Positions 40,502-49,468 of a stretch of 64,000 bases of DNA are shown here, piece after piece. This stretch comes from Staphylococcus argenteus. Lineage in GTDB: Bacteria > Bacillota > Bacilli > Staphylococcales > Staphylococcaceae. The position numbers and the translations under genes were made by a program. How positions within the stretch are numbered: the stretch's first letter is position 1; each line of letters opens with the position of its first letter. Under the pieces are notes generated by a model, which was not told where the DNA came from, did no database searches, and saw nothing but the letters and a program-made list of their open reading frames with translations. The DNA lies in assembly GCF_000236925.1 (NCBI RefSeq), contig NC_016941.1, forward strand, positions 992,001-1,056,000, written 5' to 3'.

Positions 40502-41894
40502 TAATATCACCATCACAATCTAGCAATTTACCATCCGAAATTTTAAGTCTTTTTGATGGATAGCGTGCAATTATTTCGTCATCATGTGTCACCATCACTA
40601 TACTTTGGCCAATTTGAATGCGTTGTTGGAAAAGTTTGATCAATTCGAATGTATTATGACTATCAAGTCCAAAAGTGGGCTCATCTAAAAAAATGATATC
40701 AGCTTTTGAACTTAATGCTGTAGCGACACTAAGACGTCGCTTTTGTCCAATAGATAATTCAAATGGATGTTGATCTTTGACATCTTCTAAATTCAATAAT
40801 TTTAAAAGATGCATCGTTTCATTTTCACTTTCATTTTTAGATAGATGATTAAAGTGAATATTAATTTCTTCATAAACTGAATTTGTAATGAACTGTAATT
40901 CAGGATTTTGATAAACAAGATACATATTTTTGGCAGCATGTTTAATTTTAGTTAAACGGTGATTTTGAAAATGCACACTACCTTGATACTTAATCAATTG
41001 CATAATTGATTCGAGTAATGTAGTTTTCCCACTACCATTTGCTCCTGTAATCGTAATCCATTCACCTTTATCTATTTTTAAATCTGAAAATTTAAATAAT
41101 GTAGATTTGCCTCGAATGATATGTCCTTCGTTAAAGTGTAATAAATTATCTTTTGATGCTGGGAAGGGGATATGTTTTGGTGCATATTCCCAAGCTTTAG
41201 GATGCCAGACACCATACTCAGTTAATAAACTATCGTATTCATTTAGTATTGTATCAGGGTTTGCATCAGCAATAATATTACCAGCATAATCCATTAGAAT
41301 TACGCGATCGACATGTTGCCATATATGATTCACTTTGTGTTCAACTATAACAACTGTTTGATCTTCCCATAATTCAATTAACTTGGACCATAAGTCTTTT
41401 GTTGCTTGGACATCTAGCATTGCAGTTGGTTCATCTAAAAATAATGTTTTTGATTGCTGAAGAATGGTTTCAACAATTGCAAGTTTTTGCTTCATTCCAC
41501 CGCTTAAATCTTTAACGTACGTTGCTGATGAAACATTCAAGTTAACCATATTTAAAGCATCAATAATTAACTGGTCCATATCTTGACGCGGTACTTGTCT
41601 ATTTTCTAAAACGAAAGCTAATTCTTCATAAACTTTTGGCATACAAAATTGACTATCTGGATCTTGAAAAATGACGCCACTTAATGGATCGATAATTAAT
41701 TCATCATATTTCATAGGTAGTTCGATTAAATTAGGAACAATACCACTCAATACATTGAGAAGGGTGCTTTTACCACATCCAGAAGGTCCTAATAAAAGTA
41801 CTTTTTCTTTATCCTGAATAGTGATGTTAAGATGATCGAAAATCTTTCGCTGACCATTAGGATATTTTAGTCGTAAATCACTAACCTTTAACAC
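40494..41894 (-). CDS. ykoD: ECF transporter fused double ATPase (YkoD type)
   Basis: A 466-residue protein with two ABC domains in one chain. Domain 1 has Walker A GPSGCGKST, signature DLSGGMKQK and Walker B TLFLDEPTA. Domain 2 (from about residue 260) has GANGSGKTT, a variant signature ELSIGQKRR and IIFLDEPTFGLD. Both Q-loops (FQDPDSQF, YQNPELQF) fit ECF ATPases. It lies between ykoE and ykoC, all under the TPP riboswitch, which supports a thiamine-precursor role. Confidence 0.93.
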   Translation of the reverse strand: MLKVSDLRLKYPNGQRKIFDHLNITIQDKEKVLLLGPSGCGKSTLLNVLSGIVPNLIELPMKYDELIIDPLSGVIFQDPDSQFCMPKVYEELAFVLENRQVPRQDMDQLIIDALNMVNLNVSSATYVKDLSGGMKQKLAIVETILQQSKTLFLDEPTAMLDVQATKDLWSKLIELWEDQTVVIVEHKVNHIWQHVDRVILMDYAGNIIADANPDTILNEYDSLLTEYGVWHPKAWEYAPKHIPFPASKDNLLHFNEGHIIRGKSTLFKFSDLKIDKGEWITITGANGSGKTTLLESIMQLIKYQGSVHFQNHRLTKIKHAAKNMYLVYQNPELQFITNSVYEEINIHFNHLSKNESENETMHLLKLLNLEDVKDQHPFELSIGQKRRLSVATALSSKADIIFLDEPTFGLDSHNTFELIKLFQQRIQIGQSIVMVTHDDEIIARYPSKRLKISDGKLLDCDGDINV

Positions 41895-41908
41895 TTTGCA
41901 TGCTCCTT

Positions 41909-42484
41909 TTATAAGTTGTCGTAGTCTTCTTTAGAAGCAGGTCTGAATAATCTTGTAACACCCGTCTTATCTAATGCTTTTACTAAAAGATAAGAGAAGA
42001 CACCCGCGACAACTGCGCCACTAATTAATCTAAATACGATGAATAAAGTTAAATTCCAACCTGCAACTTCATTTAAGTAGCCATAGTAATAATCAATAGG
42101 GAAAGCTGCAATTGCAGTACAAAATCCTGCTAACATAGCTACCATAACTGAACGAGATTGGTATTTAAAAATTGCAAAGACAACTTCACAAGCTAAACCT
42201 TGTATAAAAGCGTAAACAATAGTCGGAATATCGAAGCGTCCCATAATGATTGTTTCGCCTGCACCAGCAGCAAATTCAGCTAAAAGTGCAATACCGGGTT
42301 TAGGAATGATTAAATAGCAGACAATGGCTGCCATGAACCAAACCCCGTTTGTGAGTTGTTCTAGGTGAAGTCCTGTAGCTTGTACGCCATTGTATACAAA
42401 CCACCATAAATTGTAAATAACTGCGAATACTACTGAAATAAGTACGGTTACTAGAATTTCAGATAGCTTTAAACCTTTTGACAT
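41909..42484 (-). CDS. ykoE: ECF transporter substrate-binding subunit, YkoE family (thiamine precursor)
   Basis: A 191-residue membrane protein with about six hydrophobic segments and conserved aromatic-acid regions (YNLWWFVYNG, AEFAAGAGETIIMGRFD). YkoE proteins bind a thiamine precursor, most likely hydroxymethylpyrimidine. The TPP riboswitch directly upstream supports this. AGGAGG lies 9 bases before the ATG. It is first in ykoEDC. Confidence 0.9.
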   Translation of the reverse strand: MSKGLKLSEILVTVLISVVFAVIYNLWWFVYNGVQATGLHLEQLTNGVWFMAAIVCYLIIPKPGIALLAEFAAGAGETIIMGRFDIPTIVYAFIQGLACEVVFAIFKYQSRSVMVAMLAGFCTAIAAFPIDYYYGYLNEVAGWNLTLFIVFRLISGAVVAGVFSYLLVKALDKTGVTRLFRPASKEDYDNL

Positions 42485-42501
42485 TTTTACATCCTCCTAA
42501 T

Positions 42502-42539
42502 AAAAAAACGCACAACCATCCATAGGAAAGTTGTGCGTT
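42502..42539 (-). terminator. Riboswitch-controlled terminator
   Basis: Read leftwards, AACGCACAAC and GTTGTGCGTT (10 bp) around a loop that includes CTTTCCTAT, then T7. It lies between the TPP aptamer and ykoE, as expected for transcription attenuation when TPP is bound. Confidence 0.9.
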
Positions 42540-42574
42540 CACAATATATATCATTAAAGTATATGTATAGTAAC

Positions 42575-42660
42575 ACTTTCCTACGCTAGTTCAAACTAGA
42601 TCAGGTTCGAAGGGTTTGAGGGCAAGCCTCATCTCAGTATAAAACACCCCTAGTGTGTGC
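42575..42660 (-). promoter_or_regulatory. TPP riboswitch (THI box)
   Basis: Read leftwards, the conserved aptamer parts appear in order: ACTAGGGGTG, CTGAGATGAGG (pyrimidine-binding arm), CCCTTCGAACCTGATCTAGTT and AACTAGCGTAGGAAAGT. The GGAAAGT at its end can pair with the CTTTCC in the terminator loop. It controls ykoEDC. Confidence 0.96.
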
Positions 42661-43058
42661 GATTTATTTAATTAATTATACTGTAAGACGTTTGCAATAT
42701 AATGTCAATACTTCTGTTGAATTGAATATAGTTAAATTTATTTTTAAAATAATAATATTTGTTTTGGAAGTACTTTGAAATATAATGTGTGAAAATAATT
42801 GCATAAAAGCGTAAATTACGAAAAGTTGTTATTGAGAGTAGGAAATGCTTGTATTAGAAGCGCATAATAGAGCCACTAATGAAGCAATAGGGAAGAATTA
42901 AAACGTGTATGATGTTTAACTGCATAATAGCCTCTTGAAATTTTAAAAATAAAAAGAGGAGAGGGGTGCAGTCGTTTGCTACGTCCCATAGCATATTAGC
43001 CACTAACGAAAAAGTTGCAAGGAATTAGTTGAACACCTGCGATAGATGCATGTGTAAC
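42661..43058. other. Intergenic DNA between the riboswitch and a small-protein gene
   Basis: About 400 bp. It holds the ykoEDC promoter side and two diverged copies of a GCATAWTA-GCCACTAAYGAA motif (42862 and 42991). No accepted gene; short frames lack ribosome sites. Confidence 0.45.
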
Positions 43059-43088
43059 AGCCCCTAACAATCTGTGGTGTTAGGGGCT
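43059..43088 (-). terminator. Terminator-like hairpin after the 44-residue gene
   Basis: AGCCCCTAAC and GTTAGGGGCT (10 bp, 10-base loop) lie 7 bases past the stop at 43095. Only short T stretches flank it. Confidence 0.65.
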
Positions 43089-43094
43089 TTATAA

Positions 43095-43229
43095 CTAATT
43101 TAGTGTATCTTGTATATCTTGTTTTGTTTGATTAATATCGTCTGTTTTTTCTTCTTTTTTATCTTTTAATTTTTCTTCTACTTCTTTAGCCTTTTCTGCA
43201 GCTTTTTTGTTTTGATCTTCATTTGCCAT
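43095..43229 (-). CDS. Small, highly charged 44-residue protein
   Basis: MANEDQNKKAAEKAKEVEEK followed by LKDKKEEKTDD and an acidic-polar end. More than half of the residues are Lys, Glu or Asp, and the chain is probably a single amphipathic helix or disordered. GGGAGG lies 8 bases before the ATG, which makes it a real gene rather than chance, and a hairpin follows the stop. Function is unknown; it resembles small stress-type (CsbD-like) proteins only in composition. Confidence 0.75.
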   Translation of the reverse strand: MANEDQNKKAAEKAKEVEEKLKDKKEEKTDDINQTKQDIQDTLN

Positions 43230-43381
43230 GATTAATTCCTCCCAAAATTGGATAATGATTTACATATGGTTTTTACCCAGTTATGCTATTTATAAACTTT
43301 TCTAAGTCTATAGCACTATTTATTCATTTATATAAAGACAATAACATTAGATTAATATATAATGATTTTGAGGTGAACATA

Positions 43382-44677
43382 ATGTCTTTTCTTAGGAAAC
43401 ACGCCGAAATTATTTTTAGCTATTTAATCGGTATCGTTTCACTCTTCACTGGTCTCATTATTTTAATCAACTTGCCATTAATTAAACAGTTAAATGGTGG
43501 TAAAAAAGTTGATACGCATGTTCATAACGTGTGGGAATTTCTGAATGCATTTTTCAGTGAAATTATTAAAGTAATGAGTCGATTTATAGGTAATTTCCCT
43601 ATAGTTAGTGCAATTGTGATAATTATATTCGGTATTTTAGTTATGTTGATTGGTCATACACTATTTAGAACAATTAAGTATGACTATGATATTTCTATCT
43701 TTTTCTTAGTTATCGGTATCATGTACTTTATTATTACACTTATATTAATGACACAAGTTTATGGATTTTTTGCAGTAATTTTTATGATTCCTTTTACAAT
43801 TCATATTGGCTATATCGTCTATAAAGATGAATTGAATCAAGAAAATGTTAAAAATCATTACATGTGGATTATCATAAGTTATGGTATAAGTTATTTAATT
43901 ACACAAATTGCATTGTATGGCAGAATAGATGCTAATGAGATAGAATCAATTGATATTTTAAGTGTCAATGCATTCTTTATTATTATGTGGTTACTTGGTC
44001 AAATGGCAATTTGGAACTTCTTATTCTTGCGTCGTGCTTTACCATTAACGAAACAAGAATTAGGCGAAGAGGAACCAGAATTATCAAGAACGAGTAAAGG
44101 AAATGTTACGAATCAAACTAAAATTCACTTGAAACAACTCCAAGATAAGACTACAGAATATGCACGTAAGACAAGAAGAAGTGTCGATTTAGATAAAATT
44201 AGAGCTAAAAGAGATAAATTCAAAGCGAAAGTTAATGATATTATCGATATTCAGGAAGATGATATTCCTAATTGGATGAGAAAACCAAAATGGGTAAAAC
44301 CAATGTACGTTGAACTATTTTGCGGTGCTGTTATTTTCTTATTTACGTTTTTAGAATTTAATAACCGTAATGCATTGTTTGTGTCTGGTGACTGGAAGCT
44401 GTCTCAAACACAATATGTCATCGAATGGGTTACTTTATTAATATTGTTATTCATTATTATCGCGTATATCGCTACAACATTAACATTCCATTTGAAAGGT
44501 AAGTTTTATTATTTACAACTGTTTATGGGAAGTATTTTGTTCTTCAAGTTGTTAACTGAATTTATTAATATAATGATTCATGGATTACTTCTTTCAGTTT
44601 TCATTACACCAACATTACTTTTAATGTTATTAGCAATTATTATTTCTTATTCATTACAATTGCGAGAACGCCCATAA
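43382..44677 (+). CDS. Polytopic membrane protein of unknown function
   Basis: A 431-residue protein with about ten predicted membrane helices. Roughly six fall in the first half (from IIFSYLIGIVSLFTGLIIL), then a basic, Lys/Arg-rich cytosolic stretch (about 245-310, KQLQDKTTEYARKTRRSV and KIRAKRDKFKAKVND), and four more to the end. I do not recognise a family motif. The start at 43382 (MSFLRKHAEIIF) has GAGGTG 7 bases upstream; earlier in-frame ATGs do not. It is monocistronic, with a terminator. Confidence 0.82.
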   Translation: MSFLRKHAEIIFSYLIGIVSLFTGLIILINLPLIKQLNGGKKVDTHVHNVWEFLNAFFSEIIKVMSRFIGNFPIVSAIVIIIFGILVMLIGHTLFRTIKYDYDISIFFLVIGIMYFIITLILMTQVYGFFAVIFMIPFTIHIGYIVYKDELNQENVKNHYMWIIISYGISYLITQIALYGRIDANEIESIDILSVNAFFIIMWLLGQMAIWNFLFLRRALPLTKQELGEEEPELSRTSKGNVTNQTKIHLKQLQDKTTEYARKTRRSVDLDKIRAKRDKFKAKVNDIIDIQEDDIPNWMRKPKWVKPMYVELFCGAVIFLFTFLEFNNRNALFVSGDWKLSQTQYVIEWVTLLILLFIIIAYIATTLTFHLKGKFYYLQLFMGSILFFKLLTEFINIMIHGLLLSVFITPTLLLMLLAIIISYSLQLRERP

Positions 44678-44695
44678 ATAATGACATGAATTTAA

Positions 44696-44796
44696 AAGTA
44701 CTATCTATTAAACGTTATGATGTGTACGCTATTAGTTAGAAATAAAACTAACTAAATTCGTTACATTTCAATGAAGTTTATAGATAGTGCTTTTTT
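44696..44796 (+). terminator. Terminator with long, branched loop
   Basis: AGTACTATCTATTAAAC pairs with GTTTATAGATAGTGCT (one bulge, one wobble), followed by T6. Within the loop ATTAGTTAG and CTAACTAA form a second stem. Confidence 0.65.
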
Positions 44797-45073
44797 ATTA
44801 ATTGAAATGTGTCATTTTAAAAAGGAAATGATACATTTTGCATTATATAAAAGGCTCTTCGAGTGTCTAAATGCCAATTACTTGAAAGCAAATGATTATA
44901 AAATTTAAATTATTTGTAATCTGTTCATGTCAATTATTCTGCTATATATCATTCAAATTATTAATTTGTTAAAATTAATATTGAGTATAGTAATTAAAGA
45001 CGATGAAGTTCAATAACATTAAATGTTTTATAAATATAAAAACTACAACGAAAAATAGAAAGGAAGTTGTCAG
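44797..45073. other. Gap upstream of the RlmI-like gene
   Basis: AT-rich, 277 bp; the promoter is presumably here but no clear pair of boxes stands out. Nothing else is seen. Confidence 0.4.
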
Positions 45074-46246
45074 ATGAAGTTAGCAACTTTGAATAAAGGT
45101 AAAGAAACAAAATATTTCAATGGGTATCCATTGATAGATGAAGAGGATATTTATTCACATGACCATTTGAAAGAAGGAGACATTTTCCAAATTGTGACAG
45201 ATAAATCACAATATGTTGCAACTGCCTATGTTGGACGCCAGCACAAAGGATTGGGTTGGGTACTTTCATATGATAAGTCTCAAGAAATTAACATTGCATT
45301 TTTCACTAAATTATTTAATGACGCAATAGAAGAACGTCAATATTACTTTAATATTGATGGTACGAATGCTTTTAGATTATTTAATGCTGAAGGTGATGGT
45401 GTTGGTGGATTAACAATTGATAATTATGATGGACATCTATTAATTCAATGGTATTCCAAAGGTATTTATAAATTTAAATATGCAATTCTTGAAGCAATTA
45501 GAAAAGTGTTTAATTATAAATCTATTTATGAAAAAGTAAGATTTAAAGATAGTGAATATAGTGGTGGATTTGTTGAAGGTGATGCACCTGATTTTCCAAT
45601 TGTCATTGAAGAAAACTTTACGTTCTATAATGTTGACCTTGAAGATGGATTAATGACGGGTATCTTTTTAGATCAAAAAGAAGTACGTAAAAAATTACGA
45701 GATCAATATGCTTCAGAACGACAGGTACTAAATTTATTTAGTTATACCGGTGCTTTTTCTGTAATCGCAGCAAGTGAAGCAACATCAACTACAAGTGTAG
45801 ATTTGGCAAACCGTTCTCGAAGTTTAACTGAAGAAAATTTTGGCTTAAATGCTATTGATCCTAAATCACAATATATTTATGTGATGGATACTTTCGATTT
45901 CTTTAAATACGCAGCGCGTCATGGACACAGCTATGACACGATTGTAATTGATCCACCTAGTTTTGCACGTAGTAAAAAGCGTACATTTTCAGTGCAAAAA
46001 GATTACGACAAATTAATTAATGGCGCATTAAATATTTTATCTTCCGAAGGGACATTATTGCTATGTACAAATGCAAGTGTATATCCTTTGAAACAATTTA
46101 AAAATACCATTAAAAAGACACTAGAAGAGAGTGGTGTGGAATTCGAATTAGCTGAGGTCATGGGATTACCTAAAGATTTTAAAACACATCCACATTACAA
46201 ACCTTCAAAATATTTAAAAGCAGTTTTTGTAAATATTAGACATTAA
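45074..46246 (+). CDS. Class I SAM-dependent rRNA methyltransferase, RlmI-like
   Basis: A 390-residue protein of the RlmI/RlmK group, which makes 5-methylcytosine in 23S rRNA. An N-terminal PUA domain (about 1-75) is followed by an EEHEE-like region and a Rossmann methyltransferase core: DQKEVRKKLRDQ, LNLFSYTGAFSVIAA (SAM loop) and TIVIDPPSFARSKK (catalytic DPPSF). GAAAGGAAG precedes the ATG. Which rRNA base is modified here is inferred from the family. Confidence 0.88.
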   Translation: MKLATLNKGKETKYFNGYPLIDEEDIYSHDHLKEGDIFQIVTDKSQYVATAYVGRQHKGLGWVLSYDKSQEINIAFFTKLFNDAIEERQYYFNIDGTNAFRLFNAEGDGVGGLTIDNYDGHLLIQWYSKGIYKFKYAILEAIRKVFNYKSIYEKVRFKDSEYSGGFVEGDAPDFPIVIEENFTFYNVDLEDGLMTGIFLDQKEVRKKLRDQYASERQVLNLFSYTGAFSVIAASEATSTTSVDLANRSRSLTEENFGLNAIDPKSQYIYVMDTFDFFKYAARHGHSYDTIVIDPPSFARSKKRTFSVQKDYDKLINGALNILSSEGTLLLCTNASVYPLKQFKNTIKKTLEESGVEFELAEVMGLPKDFKTHPHYKPSKYLKAVFVNIRH

Positions 46247-46299
46247 ATATTGTAAAAGGGGTATAGTATTTTATTGATAAAAAGAAGGGTGATAATACT

Positions 46300-46842
46300 A
46301 TGGGATTTAAAAATAATTTAACATCAAATTTGACTAATAAGATTGGTAATTCAGTTTTTAAAATAGAAAATGTTAACGAAAAGGGCGCTATGCCGACAAC
46401 AATTCAAGAGTTAAGAGAGAGACGCCAACGTGCTGAAGCTATTGTAAAGAAAAAGTCTTTAATGTCTTCTACGATGAGTGTTGTGCCAATTCCAGGACTT
46501 GACTTTGGCGTGGATTTAAAACTTATGAAAGACATTATCGAAGATGTGAATAAAATTTACGGTTTAGACCATAAACAAGTTAATAGTCTTGGTGATGATG
46601 TCAAAGAACGAATTATGTCTGCGGCAGCAATTCAAGGTAGTCAATTTATTGGAAAGAGAATTTCTAGTGCATTTTTAAAAATAGTGATAAGAGATGTTGC
46701 AAAACGCACAGCAGCAAAGCAAACAAAATGGTTTCCAATTGTAGGACAAGCTGTTTCAGCGTCAATAAGTTACTACTTTATGAATAAAATTGGAAAAGAT
46801 CACATACAAAAATGCGAAAATGTTATTAAAAATGTCATGTAG
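46300..46842 (+). CDS. DUF697-like protein of unknown function
   Basis: A 180-residue protein. Residues about 60-160 resemble the helical DUF697/YcjF domain found after some GTPases: VVPIPGLDFGVDLKLMKDII, then SAAAIQGSQFIGKRI and a hydrophobic IVGQAVSASISYYFM. It has no GTPase part. It may associate with the membrane. GAAGGGTG lies upstream. It follows the RlmI-like gene by 53 bases and precedes ptsHI by about 150. Confidence 0.72.
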   Translation: MGFKNNLTSNLTNKIGNSVFKIENVNEKGAMPTTIQELRERRQRAEAIVKKKSLMSSTMSVVPIPGLDFGVDLKLMKDIIEDVNKIYGLDHKQVNSLGDDVKERIMSAAAIQGSQFIGKRISSAFLKIVIRDVAKRTAAKQTKWFPIVGQAVSASISYYFMNKIGKDHIQKCENVIKNVM

Positions 46843-46876
46843 GTGCTATAATAGTTTTGCAATTTGCAAATTTTAC

Positions 46877-46890
46877 TGAAACCGGTTTTA
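46877..46890. promoter_or_regulatory. Candidate cre (CcpA) site upstream of ptsHI
   Basis: TGAAACCGGTTTTA fits the cre consensus TGWAANCGNTNWCA at every fixed position but one (T for C near the end) and is nearly palindromic. It lies about 105 bases before the ptsH ATG. Confidence 0.5.
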
Positions 46891-46995
46891 AACGAATTGA
46901 ATTTAAAGCATGGTTTTGGTAAAGTTAAGGTATAAAATTAAGTTAGTATTGTAATAATATTGAAGATTCTAACTATACGAAGGAGAAATGTAATT

Positions 46996-47262
46996 ATGGA
47001 ACAAAATTCATATGTAATCATCGACGAGACTGGTATTCACGCTAGACCAGCAACAATGTTAGTACAAACAGCTTCAAAATTCGATTCAGATATTCAATTA
47101 GAATATAATGGTAAAAAAGTTAACTTAAAATCAATCATGGGTGTTATGAGCCTTGGTGTTGGTAAAGATGCTGAAATTACAATTTATGCTGACGGTAGTG
47201 ATGAATCTGACGCCATTCAAGCAATCAGTGACGTCTTATCAAAAGAAGGATTGACTAAATAA
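46996..47262 (+). CDS. ptsH: Phosphocarrier protein HPr
   Basis: An 88-residue phosphocarrier of the sugar phosphotransferase system. His15 (TGIHARPAT) takes phosphate from enzyme I. Ser46 ([12 protein letters not shown]) is the HPr kinase site that turns HPr into the CcpA corepressor. The ATG at 46996 has AAGGAG 10 bases before it; an in-frame start at 46960 is upstream of that site. It lies 2 bases before ptsI. Confidence 0.98.
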
Positions 47263-47264
47263 TC

Positions 47265-48983
47265 ATGTCTAAATTAATTAAAGGTATTGCTGCATCTGAT
47301 GGTGTTGCAATTGCTAAAGCTTACTTATTAGTTGAGCCAGACTTAACATTCGACAAAACTGAAAAAGTCACTGATGTTGAAGGAGAAGTTGCAAAGTTCA
47401 ATAGCGCTATCGAAGCTTCTAAAGTTGAGTTAACTAAAATTAGAAATAATGCAGAGGTTCAACTAGGTGCTGATAAAGCTGCAATCTTTGATGCACATTT
47501 ATTAGTTTTAGATGACCCTGAATTAATTCAACCAATTCAAGATAAGATTAAAAATGAAAATGCTAATGCTGCAACAGCATTAACAGATGTAACAACACAA
47601 TTTGTTACTATTTTTGAATCAATGGATAATGAATACATGAAAGAACGTGCAGCAGATATTCGCGACGTTTCTAAACGTGTTTTATCACACATATTGGGTG
47701 TAGAATTACCAAATCCGAGCATGATTGATGAAAGTGTTGTTATTGTAGGGAATGATTTAACACCTTCTGATACAGCTCAATTAAATAAAGAATTTGTACA
47801 AGGTTTTGCTACAAATATTGGTGGAAGAACTAGTCACTCTGCAATTATGAGTCGTTCTTTAGAAATTCCAGCAATTGTTGGTACTAAATCAATTACACAA
47901 GAAGTTAAACAAGGCGACATGATTATCGTTGATGGATTAAACGGTGATGTTATTATCAATCCAACTGAAGATGAGTTAATCGCTTATCAAGATAAACGTG
48001 AACGTTATTTTGCTGACAAAAAAGAGTTACAAAAACTACGTGATGCTGATACTGTTACAGTTGACGGTGTTCATGCTGAACTTGCAGCAAATATTGGTAC
48101 ACCTAATGATTTACCAGGTGTTATTGAAAATGGTGCACAAGGTATTGGCTTATATAGAACTGAGTTCTTATATATGGGTCGTGACCAAATGCCAACAGAA
48201 GAAGAACAATTCGAAGCTTATAAAGAAGTATTAGAAGCAATGGACGGAAAACGTGTTGTTGTTCGTACTTTAGATATCGGTGGAGATAAAGAACTTTCTT
48301 ACTTAAACTTACCTGAAGAGATGAATCCATTCTTGGGTTATAGAGCAATTCGACTTTGTCTTGCGCAACAAGATATTTTCAGACCTCAATTACGAGCATT
48401 ATTACGTGCATCAGTATACGGTAAATTAAATATCATGTTCCCAATGGTGGCAACAATCAATGAATTTAGAGAAGCTAAAGCTATATTATTAGAAGAAAAA
48501 GAAAACCTTAAAAATGAAGGTCATGATGTTTCAGATGATATAGAATTAGGAATTATGGTAGAAATTCCAGCAACTGCAGCATTAGCTGATGTCTTTGCTA
48601 AAGAAGTTGATTTCTTCAGTATTGGTACAAATGATTTAATTCAATACACATTAGCTGCAGATCGTATGTCAGAGCGTGTATCTTATTTATACCAACCATA
48701 TAACCCTTCAATTTTACGCTTAGTTAAACAAGTTATTGAAGCGTCACATAAAGAAGGTAAATGGACTGGTATGTGTGGCGAGATGGCTGGTGATGAAACA
48801 GCTATTCCATTGCTATTAGGATTAGGATTAGACGAGTTCTCAATGAGTGCAACATCTATTCTTAAAGCTAGAAGACAAATCAATGGTTTAAGTAAAAATG
48901 AAATGACTGAACTTGCAAACCGTGCAGTGGACTGTGCAACGCAAGAAGAAGTGATTGAATTAGTTAACAATTACGCAAAATAA
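47265..48983 (+). CDS. ptsI: PTS enzyme I
   Basis: A cytosolic kinase that uses phosphoenolpyruvate to phosphorylate HPr. It has 572 residues: an N-terminal HPr-binding domain, the active-site His in [18 protein letters not shown] (about residue 190), and a C-terminal PEP-binding barrel with [29 protein letters not shown] and the catalytic Cys in GMCGEMAGD. It is translated with ptsH and followed by a terminator. Confidence 0.98.
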   Translation: MSKLIKGIAASDGVAIAKAYLLVEPDLTFDKTEKVTDVEGEVAKFNSAIEASKVELTKIRNNAEVQLGADKAAIFDAHLLVLDDPELIQPIQDKIKNENANAATALTDVTTQFVTIFESMDNEYMKERAADIRDVSKRVLSHILGVELPNPSMIDESVVIVGNDLTPSDTAQLNKEFVQGFATNIGGRTSHSAIMSRSLEIPAIVGTKSITQEVKQGDMIIVDGLNGDVIINPTEDELIAYQDKRERYFADKKELQKLRDADTVTVDGVHAELAANIGTPNDLPGVIENGAQGIGLYRTEFLYMGRDQMPTEEEQFEAYKEVLEAMDGKRVVVRTLDIGGDKELSYLNLPEEMNPFLGYRAIRLCLAQQDIFRPQLRALLRASVYGKLNIMFPMVATINEFREAKAILLEEKENLKNEGHDVSDDIELGIMVEIPATAALADVFAKEVDFFSIGTNDLIQYTLAADRMSERVSYLYQPYNPSILRLVKQVIEASHKEGKWTGMCGEMAGDETAIPLLLGLGLDEFSMSATSILKARRQINGLSKNEMTELANRAVDCATQEEVIELVNNYAK

Positions 48984-49017
48984 AAAATGTTATCTTATGT
49001 AAGGTAATGTCAAAATT

Positions 49018-49063
49018 AAATCCGAAGCTTTCATACTTAATATGAAAACTTCGGATTTTTTGT
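49018..49063 (+). terminator. Intrinsic terminator of ptsHI
   Basis: AAATCCGAAG-TTTCATA pairs with TATGAAA-CTTCGGATTT, followed by TTTTTTG, about 35 bases past ptsI. Confidence 0.9.
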
Positions 49064-49204
49064 TTTGTTATTTTCTTTAATTAGACTTGGATAGTTGATG
49101 TTGATTTAGAATGGATAATTCCTATTGATTGAGAACGAGGAAAAATTTCCTCTTAATGTTAATCTTGATCGTAAACAAACAATTTTAAGCTAAAAATAGA
49201 AGAT

Positions 49205-49438
49205 TTAATTTTGAATATTTAAAACGCTGTTAATTTTTTCTAAATCGACATGATACATCGGTTTGCCTTTTAATAAAATAAATGGTGTTGAAAATGCATC
49301 ATAATCCATCATTTCAATTCGATACTTATTATTGTTGATGTTCTTTTCTTCAAAAGCCACTTGATGTTCCGTTAAATAATTTTTTACAAAAGTACATGGC
49401 GGACAATCGTTTTGGGTATAAATGATAATATCTGTCAT
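49205..49438 (-). CDS. Glutaredoxin-like thiol-disulfide protein
   Basis: A 77-residue thioredoxin-fold protein with redox motif CPPC (QNDCPPCTFVKNYL, residues 12-15) and the cis-Pro region FSTPFILL, in the NrdH/glutaredoxin size range. It lacks the longer C-terminal part of classical glutaredoxins. The partner is unknown. GGAGAG lies before the ATG. It diverges from cydA across 193 bases that carry a repeated control motif. Confidence 0.85.
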   Translation of the reverse strand: MTDIIIYTQNDCPPCTFVKNYLTEHQVAFEEKNINNNKYRIEMMDYDAFSTPFILLKGKPMYHVDLEKINSVLNIQN

Positions 49439-49468
49439 ATGAAACTCTCCTTCATTTTTCTAAATTAA

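Noticed and set aside
42840..42900. Short frame starting ATGCTTGTATTAGAAGC (about 18 codons)
   Set aside because: Too short, no ribosome site, and it lies in a diverged repeat.
49205..49438. Glutaredoxin-like gene as a ribonucleotide-reductase NrdH
   Set aside because: Size and CPPC motif are compatible, but no nrd genes are adjacent and the motif is not the typical NrdH CVQC type, so only a general name is given.
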